A stretch of DNA of 7,979 bases from Proteobacteria bacterium UBA4575 (GTDB lineage Bacteria > Pseudomonadota > Gammaproteobacteria > UBA4575). Below are positions 1 through 5,288 of this stretch, in pieces; within the stretch, counting starts at the first letter, position 1, and every line of letters begins with the position of its first letter. The notes below the pieces were generated by a model. That model made no database searches, was not told the origin of the DNA, and worked only from the letters and a program-made list of their open reading frames with translations. The translations under genes were made by a program, and so were the position numbers. Location of the stretch: contig DGKH01000058.1 in assembly GCA_002386945.1 (NCBI GenBank), forward strand, positions 8,489-16,467, in the 5' to 3' direction.

Positions 1-695
1 GCAGAATACTTTTCTTCGACCACACGTAATGCGCCTTGCGCATTACTAGCCACCACCTGCTGCGAGGCTTGTGGCAGATTCGCTTGCAACCATTTACGAC
101 ACTGAGCCAGGGCCTGCTGATGTCCGTAAACAACCTTGATCGACTCCAACTCACAATGTTCTTGAGTCAATAAGCAATGATGAATCTTCAGTTCTACTTC
201 ACCAATAATTTGTAACGGTGAATTAATGAAGTTATCCAAGGTGCGACTAACACTACCCTCACTGGAATTTTCAACCGGCACCACACCATAATCGACCAAA
301 CTGGTTTCCACGGCGTGGAATACCTCATCAATAGAGTCTTGCGCTAAGGTCGCAACCGCATGCCCGAAATGCTTACTGGCAGCCTCTTCTGTGAACGTAC
401 CCTTAGGCCCAAGGAAAGCCACATTTAAGGGTTTTTCAAGTGCGAGACAGGCAGATACTAATTCACGGAATAGACGCACCGCGATCTCATCGCTGAATGG
501 CCCTGAATTCATCTCGGCAATACGCCGCAACACCTGCGCTTCACGGTCTGGACGATAGAACTCAACGTTCTCATCTTCTGCCCGTTTGATTTCGCCTACG
601 TCATGCGCGCACTGTGCACGTGCCGAGATCAGATCTAGGATCTGTTCATCTAAGGCGTCTATACGATCACGCAATTTTTTTAAATCTTCGCTCAT
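1..695 (-). CDS. pheA: Bifunctional chorismate mutase/prephenate dehydratase (P-protein), 3' end cut by window
   Basis: Cytoplasmic enzyme that converts chorismate to prephenate and then to phenylpyruvate, the branch to phenylalanine. The visible 231 codons begin MSEDLKKLRDRIDALDEQIL, an AroQ-type chorismate mutase domain (about residues 1-88). Arg11, Lys37 and the FYRPDREAQVL segment (46-56) sit where the mutase active-site residues are expected. The dehydratase domain follows, with VAFLGPKGTFTEEAA (92-106), VVPVENSSEGSV (138-149) and ELKIHHCLL (168-176). The full-length family is about 360 residues, so the rest of the dehydratase domain and the C-terminal ACT regulatory domain (the phenylalanine sensor) lie beyond position 1. 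The ATG at 693-695 gives the usual short N-terminus. Shine-Dalgarno pairing upstream is poor. In relatives this gene directly follows serC; here about 4.6 kb separates them, so it probably has its own promoter. Confidence 0.95.
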   Translation of the reverse strand, partial: MSEDLKKLRDRIDALDEQILDLISARAQCAHDVGEIKRAEDENVEFYRPDREAQVLRRIAEMNSGPFSDEIAVRLFRELVSACLALEKPLNVAFLGPKGTFTEEAASKHFGHAVATLAQDSIDEVFHAVETSLVDYGVVPVENSSEGSVSRTLDNFINSPLQIIGEVELKIHHCLLTQEHCELESIKVVYGHQQALAQCRKWLQANLPQASQQVVASNAQGALRVVEEKYS

Positions 696-722
696 CTGAA
701 ATTAACTTAAAGAGATGCCATC

Positions 723-748
723 GTTGACCTAATGTTAGTTCAGTCAAC
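723..748. repeat. Nested imperfect inverted repeat, possible operator or leader hairpin of pheA
   Basis: An 18-base dyad at 725-742, TGACCTAATGTTAGTTCA, has 8-base arms with one mismatch around a TG centre. It lies inside a wider pair, GTTGAC at 723-728 and GTCAAC at 743-748. The site is 28 bases upstream of the pheA start codon, between that start and the candidate minus-strand promoter. It could be a binding site for a dimeric repressor or could fold in the pheA leader RNA. It does not match the TyrR or TrpR operator patterns I know. The symmetry is seen directly; the function is a guess. Confidence 0.35.
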
Positions 749-770
749 AACCCATCAAATAGCAATAATT

Positions 771-799
771 TTGCTCAAAAAATGAATGGTTTCTAGTAT
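771..799 (+). promoter_or_regulatory. Candidate sigma-70 promoter for the ligase-decarboxylase unit
   Basis: TTGCTC (771-776) and TAGTAT (794-799) are separated by 17 bases, the ideal spacing. They match the -35 consensus at 3 of 6 positions and the -10 consensus at 4 of 6. An overlapping TATGCT (797-802) is another possible -10. The implied transcript would have a leader of about 125 bases before the ligase start. The match is moderate and AT-rich intergenic DNA produces such matches by chance. Confidence 0.3.
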
Positions 800-806
800 G
801 CTCAGA

Positions 807-815
807 AGTATATCA
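807..815 (-). promoter_or_regulatory. Candidate extended -10 promoter element for pheA
   Basis: Read on the minus strand, this is TGATATACT: a TATACT hexamer (5 of 6 to the -10 consensus) preceded by the TGn extension that lets a promoter work with a weak -35. I see no good -35 at the right distance. Transcription would start about 105 bases upstream of the pheA start codon and run through the dyad at 723-748. pheA needs a promoter here because it is cut off from the gyrA-serC transcript. Confidence 0.33.
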
Positions 816-932
816 GCAAATCTTTCTGACTGTGCTGTATGTGGCTGCAACTATCTCTAAATTAAGTGCTTTCTTGCAAACTATTCACGGCTATTGCTGC
901 ACAGAAAAACGCGTCCATGTTAAATTAGCCTT

Positions 933-2534
933 ATGCAAAACACGATAAGCAATCAAATCCTCCAACGCAGCCAGCTGCAAAGCGATCACATTGCTTTACG
1001 CCATCAGGGGCAATGCCTCAGCTATGCCGAGCTCAGCCAGCGCGTGCAGTATTACGCCGCCGGCTTACGCCAACTCAATCTAAGCCCGGGTGAACACATT
1101 GCCTTGCATGCCAATAAGGGCATTGATAGCGTATGCGCCCTACTTGCCAGCCTCCTCTGCAAGCTCACCGTGGTGCCATTAAATCCACTTCTAAAGCCTG
1201 CTCAGATTCAGCATATTTTGGTAGATGCTGGCATTACAGTCCTGATCAGCAATCAGGCCGGCCTACAGCATATTCAACCCCGCTTAGCGTATTGCAACGC
1301 ATTGAAACGGATCATCCTAAACGATGATATGTCACAAACTAAGCCGCTATTAACCGATCAGGAATTGCTCACATGGGATGACTTATCATCACCCGCAACC
1401 ACAGATCAGCCACAGCCAGCCGATATGGAAGCCATCAGCCCTCAAGCGATGGCGATGATTTTATACACCTCTGGCAGCACTGGCGCGCCAAAAGGTGTGA
1501 TGCTTAGCCATAGCAATCTATCTATCGGCGCGACGGTGGTAAAAGACTATCTGCAGATCACAAGCACAGATCGCATTCTCGCCTTATTACCATTGAGTTT
1601 TGATTACGGCTTAAACCAAATCCTTAGCGGACTACTCGCGGGGGCCGAAGTCATACTGATGGACTATTTGCTACCCCGTGATGTCTTAACTAACCTAGAA
1701 AAAGAAGCCATCACCGTATTAGCCGGCGTGCCTTCACTATGGAACCCGCTGGCTAAGCTAGACTGGCCAAAAGCAGTTCAGCAACAACTTCGAATCATCA
1801 CCAACTCAGGCGGTGCATTATCTGACAGCACCCTAGCAAGTCTTGAGAAGCAACTGAGCAGTGACAAGATTGTACTGATGTATGGGCTGACCGAAGCCTT
1901 TCGCGCAAGTTACCTACCGCCTGCAGAATTCAGTACCCACCGAGGATCAATCGGCCGCGCTATCCCGCAAACTGAATTATTTGTGGTCAAGCCTGACGGC
2001 GAAGCCTGCAAACCAGGCGAGATTGGCGAGTTAGTACAGGCAGGAGCCCTTGTTTCTTTAGGTTATTGGAATCAAGCCAAAGCCACTGCCGCCGTATTTA
2101 AACCCTTACCTCTATGGGCCCAAAACAAACAGAATCGTACTCAACTTGCAGTCTGGTCGGGCGACCAAGTACGCCAAGATGAAGAGGGTTATCTCTACTT
2201 TATAGGCCGCAAAGACGCCATGATTAAAAGCTCGGGCTATCGCATCAGCCCAGATGAAATCGAAACATTGGCCTGTGCCCATCATGCGGTAGACCTAGCC
2301 TGCGCACTGGGTGTTGAAGACCCAGCACTCGGCCAAAGCATCGTACTTTATATACAAACAACCGCAGATAACGAGCTGAATAAGGATCTCGAAAAAGAAC
2401 TCAAACGCTGCCTACCGAATTACATGCAGCCCAAGAAGATCATCCGATTACAGCAATTCCCAATGACCAGCAATGCTAAGATAGACCGTAATCAATTACA
2501 CAAAATGTTTTGCGCCAGCACTAAAAAACACTAA
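933..2534 (+). CDS. AMP-forming acyl/aminoacyl ligase, exosortase A-associated type
   Basis: ANL-superfamily adenylating enzyme of 533 residues. It should activate a carboxylic or amino acid as an acyl-AMP and pass it to a thiol, here most likely the phosphopantetheine of the nearby carrier protein. Visible motifs are the P-loop YTSGSTGAPKGVM (178-190), YGLTE (317-321), SGDQV (409-413) in the ribose-binding region, the hinge GRKDAMIKSSGYRISPDEIE (425-444) and the C-terminal lysine Lys516 in NAKIDR, where NGKxxR is usual. It is a stand-alone enzyme: no fused carrier or condensation domain. The overall pattern resembles the family I remember as 'acyl-CoA ligase, exosortase A system-associated' (TIGR03098). 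The ATG at 933 is the first possible start, because an in-frame TAA lies at 921-923; Shine-Dalgarno pairing is weak. The decarboxylase gene follows after 14 bases, so the two are probably co-transcribed. The true substrate, and CoA versus carrier protein as acceptor, cannot be read from the sequence. Confidence 0.85.
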   Translation: MQNTISNQILQRSQLQSDHIALRHQGQCLSYAELSQRVQYYAAGLRQLNLSPGEHIALHANKGIDSVCALLASLLCKLTVVPLNPLLKPAQIQHILVDAGITVLISNQAGLQHIQPRLAYCNALKRIILNDDMSQTKPLLTDQELLTWDDLSSPATTDQPQPADMEAISPQAMAMILYTSGSTGAPKGVMLSHSNLSIGATVVKDYLQITSTDRILALLPLSFDYGLNQILSGLLAGAEVILMDYLLPRDVLTNLEKEAITVLAGVPSLWNPLAKLDWPKAVQQQLRIITNSGGALSDSTLASLEKQLSSDKIVLMYGLTEAFRASYLPPAEFSTHRGSIGRAIPQTELFVVKPDGEACKPGEIGELVQAGALVSLGYWNQAKATAAVFKPLPLWAQNKQNRTQLAVWSGDQVRQDEEGYLYFIGRKDAMIKSSGYRISPDEIETLACAHHAVDLACALGVEDPALGQSIVLYIQTTADNELNKDLEKELKRCLPNYMQPKKIIRLQQFPMTSNAKIDRNQLHKMFCASTKKH

Positions 2535-2548
2535 ATTAAAATCGCTGC

Positions 2549-3784
2549 ATGAATAAACCAAAGCACATCGATCCATTGCCGTACTTCTCGACCCGCGACC
2601 ACTGCCTAGCGATCGCTGGACGTACGCCTATCGAGCTAGACCAGTTCGATCGGCCTTTTTATGTCTATTCAAAGCAGCGTATAGCGCAAAAACTATCGGC
2701 TTTACGTTCAGCCATGCCAGCTAAGATTCACCTGCATTACGCAGTCAAGGCCAACCCAATGGCTGATTTAATCGCTTGGCTAAGCCCTCACTGTGAAGGC
2801 CTAGACGTTGCATCTGGTGGAGAATTGCAAAAGGCACTAAGCCTCGGCATAGCGGGACAAGACATCAGCTTTGCTGGTCCAGGCAAATCACTGAACGAAT
2901 TAACACTGGCTATCGAATCAGATTGCACCCTGAATATTGAATCAGAAACCGAATTAACCCGTGTCATTGAGCTTAGCCAACAACTGAAAAAACCTGCACG
3001 CGTTGCCCTGAGGCTGAATCCAGATTTCGAGCTTAAAAGCTCGGGCATGCAGATGGCCGGTGGCGCTAAACCCTTTGGCGTTGATGCCGAGACAGCCCTA
3101 CCCATCCTACAAAGGATGCTCACAGCAGGGCTCAATTTCCGTGGCATTCAGATCTATGCTGGCTCACAAAATCTATCTGCTAGTGCGATTAATGAAGCTA
3201 TGACACAAACCTTTGCACTAGGTGCCCAGTTAAGCCAAGAGCTAGGCCAGCCACTACCGAGCTTTAATGTCGGCGGCGGTTTTGGGGTGCCCTACTTTGC
3301 AGGTCAACAGGAATTAGACTTAGACGCAGTCGGAAAACATCTGCATGGCCTGATGCAAGACTACCAATCAGTGTTCGCAGAGACCGATATTATTCTAGAG
3401 TTGGGACGCTATTTAGTCGCCGATGCGGGAGTCTATCTATGCAAGATTACAGATAAAAAAGTCTCACGTGGCGAGACCTTCCTGATCACTAACGGTGGTT
3501 TGCATCATAGTCTCGCTGCTAGCGGAAACTTCGGCCAGGTCATCCGAAAAAATTACCCAGTGCTGATTGCAAATAAGCTTGAAGCTATTGATCAAGGCGA
3601 TACAGAAGAGGTCACCATCGTTGGTCCCTTATGCACGCCATTAGACATATTGGCAAAACATACCCAGTTACCGAAGGCTGATATTGGTGATTATGTCGCA
3701 GTCTTTCAGACCGGTGCCTATGGTTACTCGGCTAGTCCTAAAGACTTTTTAGGTCATCCAGCGGCGCATGAGATTTTGCTCTAA
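2549..3784 (+). CDS. Fold-type III PLP-dependent decarboxylase, exosortase A-associated / aminoacyl-ACP decarboxylase-like
   Basis: Decarboxylase of 411 residues in the alanine racemase-like barrel family that includes diaminopimelate (LysA) and ornithine decarboxylases. HYAVKANP (63-70) carries the PLP lysine Lys67. LDVASGGEL (85-93), the phosphate-binding glycines GGGFGVPY (242-249), ELGRYLVADAG (284-294), Cys362 in VGPLCTPLDIL (358-368) and TGAYGYS (388-394) complete the active site. The CTPLD motif differs from CESGD of diaminopimelate decarboxylases and CDGLD of ornithine decarboxylases. This, with the SGMQMAGGAKPFGVD segment (165-179), points to the subfamily I recall as TIGR03099, and to BtrK/VinO-like enzymes that act on carrier-bound amino acids. 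It starts 14 bases after the ligase stop, which supports one operon, and converges on the carrier gene 27 bases downstream. The carrier-bound substrate is an inference from context; a free amino acid remains possible. Confidence 0.87.
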   Translation: MNKPKHIDPLPYFSTRDHCLAIAGRTPIELDQFDRPFYVYSKQRIAQKLSALRSAMPAKIHLHYAVKANPMADLIAWLSPHCEGLDVASGGELQKALSLGIAGQDISFAGPGKSLNELTLAIESDCTLNIESETELTRVIELSQQLKKPARVALRLNPDFELKSSGMQMAGGAKPFGVDAETALPILQRMLTAGLNFRGIQIYAGSQNLSASAINEAMTQTFALGAQLSQELGQPLPSFNVGGGFGVPYFAGQQELDLDAVGKHLHGLMQDYQSVFAETDIILELGRYLVADAGVYLCKITDKKVSRGETFLITNGGLHHSLAASGNFGQVIRKNYPVLIANKLEAIDQGDTEEVTIVGPLCTPLDILAKHTQLPKADIGDYVAVFQTGAYGYSASPKDFLGHPAAHEILL

Positions 3785-3811
3785 TACGGCTGATAAAATC
3801 TTAGAGGGGAT

Positions 3812-4066
3812 TTACGCTTGCTCTAATCGCGTATTGATATGAGCCAACAATGACGCCACTGTTGCGAATACTTCTGCATCCAGATCATCATCTTCAAAGT
3901 GGACATCAAAGCGATCTTCCAGGGCTGTAATCAGCGCTACAATACCGATTGAATCCAGTTCTGGTAACACACCCAAGAGGGCATCTTCTGCCTGCATTGC
4001 ACGCACATCCATAGTGCAGCCTAGACTCTCTGCTACCACGTCCAACACCTGTGCCACTGTTACCAT
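3812..4066 (-). CDS. Acyl carrier protein, probable partner of the ligase and decarboxylase
   Basis: Small acidic protein of 84 residues with the length and helix pattern of a carrier protein. LPELDSIGIVALI (34-46) is the phosphopantetheine site, with Ser39 in the DSI triplet as the attachment residue. ALEDRFDVHFEDDDLDAEVF (48-67) matches the acidic helix II/III region by which carriers dock on partner enzymes. It is not the fatty-acid AcpP, whose sequence around DSLD is very different. It lies on the opposite strand to the ligase and decarboxylase genes but ends only 27 bases from the latter. The start is the ATG at 4064-4066, preceded by a weak GAG-type ribosome site. It presumably holds the amino acid activated by the ligase while the decarboxylase acts, like VinL or BtrI; that role is inferred from position. 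Confidence 0.85.
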   Translation of the reverse strand: MVTVAQVLDVVAESLGCTMDVRAMQAEDALLGVLPELDSIGIVALITALEDRFDVHFEDDDLDAEVFATVASLLAHINTRLEQA

Positions 4067-4280
4067 TACCGCTCATCCAATGAAGTCTTTCGAATTGCCA
4101 ACTGCGCCTAACCTGAAACTGGGGTAGCAATAAAACCAACCCCCACAAGATTGCTCAGTAACAAAATAGCGCGCCATTCTACCCTGAAAGACCCTGTAGC
4201 GGCTAGACGCATAGAACAGACGTCGATCAAGGCCCAAACACAGCATTTGACATCACCATGATGCAACGCGAACATGACGC
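4067..4280. other. Divergent intergenic region between the carrier and epimerase genes
   Basis: This gap of 214 bases separates two divergent start codons, so both promoters should lie in it, yet none is clear. TTGACA at 4247-4252 lacks a usable -10 and is too close to the epimerase start. A sigma-54-like string on the minus strand at 4161-4176 has the wrong -12 dinucleotide. A short tandem-like pair ACCCTG (4181-4186 and 4191-4196) and a 5-base hairpin CATCACCATGATG (4251-4263) are present but unremarkable. Confidence 0.6.
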
Positions 4281-5288
4281 ATGAAAATACTCGTCACCGG
4301 CTCCGCCGGCTTTATTGGCAACGCACTCAGCCTACGTCTGTTGCAACGTGGCGATGAAGTAATTGGTGTCGACAATCTGAATGACTACTACTCACCAAGC
4401 TTGAAACGGGCCCGCCTAGCGCGCACCGAAACATATCCCGCATTTCAACAACATCAGATCGCATTAGAAGACCGCGATGCAATCAATCAGCTATTCCAAC
4501 AACAACGCCCAGATCGCGTAGTCAATTTAGCCGCGCAAGCGGGGGTACGTTATTCGATTGAAAACCCACACGCCTATATCGACTCTAATATTGTTGGCTT
4601 TATGAATATCCTAGAGGCCTGCCGCAATTATCCAGTGCAACATTTAGTCTTTGCCTCCAGCAGCTCGGTCTACGGTGGCAACAGTAAACTACCGTTCAAT
4701 GTTAACGACACCGTGGATCACCCACTCAGTCTGTATGCCGCAAGCAAGAAAACCAATGAATTAATGGCCCACACCTATGCCCACTTGTTCCAAGTCGCCT
4801 GCACTGGTCTGCGCTTTTTCACCGTTTACGGCCCCTGGGGTCGACCCGACATGGCTCTATTTAAATTCACCCAAAAGATCTTGGCCGGTGAAGCCATCGA
4901 CGTCTATAACTACGGCAAACATCAACGTGATTTCACTTACATAGATGACATTGTTGAAGGCGTTATGCGCGTGCTCGATCAAGCACCTGAAGCCAACCCA
5001 GACTATAACGCGGCATCCGCCGAGCCTAGCCGCAGTCATGCCCCTTACCGTATCTACAATATTGGTAACCAACAGCCAACCGAATTGATTCGCTATATTG
5101 AGGTGTTAGAGGATTGTCTTGGCCAAAAGTCAGAACGCAACTTATTGCCCATGCAGCCCGGTGATGTCCTCGATACGCATGCCGACGTAGAAGATTTAGT
5201 GACTGATTTTGCTTACAAGCCAGACACCCCTATTGAGCTCGGCATAGAAAATTTTGTACGCTGGTACCGCGAGTACTACCAGGCCTAG
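4281..5288 (+). CDS. UDP-glucuronate epimerase-like NAD-dependent epimerase
   Basis: Extended short-chain dehydrogenase/reductase of 335 residues. It most likely interconverts UDP-glucuronate and UDP-galacturonate in the cytoplasm, supplying an acidic sugar for surface polysaccharide. The NAD-binding glycine motif is TGSAGFIG (6-13). Asp31 in VDNLNDYY fits the NAD-specific acidic residue after strand 2. The catalytic set is SSSSVYGG (126-133) and the YxxxK pair Tyr152/Lys156. RFFTVYGPWGRPDMALFKF (178-196) and YGKHQRDFTYIDDIVEGV (211-228) are hallmarks of the CapI/UDP-glucuronate 4-epimerase group; length is typical. The ATG at 4281 is the only sensible start: an in-frame TGA lies at 4275-4277. 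There is no clear Shine-Dalgarno sequence, but an eight-codon open frame overlaps the start (4258-4284). Its stop codon overlaps that of serC. C4 versus C5 epimerase activity cannot be settled from motifs. Confidence 0.88.
   Translation: MKILVTGSAGFIGNALSLRLLQRGDEVIGVDNLNDYYSPSLKRARLARTETYPAFQQHQIALEDRDAINQLFQQQRPDRVVNLAAQAGVRYSIENPHAYIDSNIVGFMNILEACRNYPVQHLVFASSSSVYGGNSKLPFNVNDTVDHPLSLYAASKKTNELMAHTYAHLFQVACTGLRFFTVYGPWGRPDMALFKFTQKILAGEAIDVYNYGKHQRDFTYIDDIVEGVMRVLDQAPEANPDYNAASAEPSRSHAPYRIYNIGNQQPTELIRYIEVLEDCLGQKSERNLLPMQPGDVLDTHADVEDLVTDFAYKPDTPIELGIENFVRWYREYYQA

Larger units (their letters stand above)
696..932. other. Divergent intergenic region between pheA and the ligase gene
   Basis: This gap of 237 bases lies between the start codons of two divergent genes, so it should carry promoters for both directions. 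It holds a candidate plus-strand promoter (771-799), a candidate minus-strand extended -10 (807-815) and an imperfect dyad in the pheA leader (723-748). I see no RNA gene and no convincing protein gene in it. I also see no Phe-rich leader peptide of the kind used in pheA attenuation. Confidence 0.7.

Noticed and set aside
832..948. Open frame of 39 codons beginning GTG and overlapping the ligase start
   Set aside because: No ribosome site, no recognisable similarity, no ATG and overlap with the better-supported ligase start; length is within chance for this region.
933..2534. Reading the ligase as a nonribosomal peptide synthetase adenylation module
   Set aside because: It is a stand-alone enzyme of 533 residues with no fused carrier, condensation or thioesterase domain; the carrier is a separate gene.
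2788..3147. Minus-strand open frame of 119 codons inside the decarboxylase gene
   Set aside because: It lies wholly antisense to a well-conserved coding region and has no recognisable motif.
2549..3784. Annotation of the PLP decarboxylase as lysA (diaminopimelate decarboxylase)
   Set aside because: The cysteine loop is CTPLD, not CESGD, and the neighbours are a ligase and a carrier protein, not dapF or other lysine genes.
3785..3811. Possible bidirectional terminator between the decarboxylase and carrier genes
   Set aside because: Only a 5-base AT-rich pairing (AAATC/GATTT) is present, without a GC stem or T-run.
3906..4148. Minus-strand open frame of 80 codons overlapping the carrier gene
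   Set aside because: It is the carrier gene read in another frame; composition is unlike a protein and it lacks the carrier's conserved motif.
4161..4176. Sigma-54-like string on the minus strand upstream of the carrier gene (TGGCGCG then TTTTGT)
   Set aside because: The -24 half is close to TGGCACG, but the invariant GC at -12 is absent at the required spacing (TG is found). Tempting because some exosortase systems are linked to sigma-54 regulators.
4247..4252. Perfect TTGACA upstream of the epimerase gene
   Set aside because: No -10-like hexamer lies 16-18 bases downstream, and a promoter there would start transcription at or inside the coding sequence.
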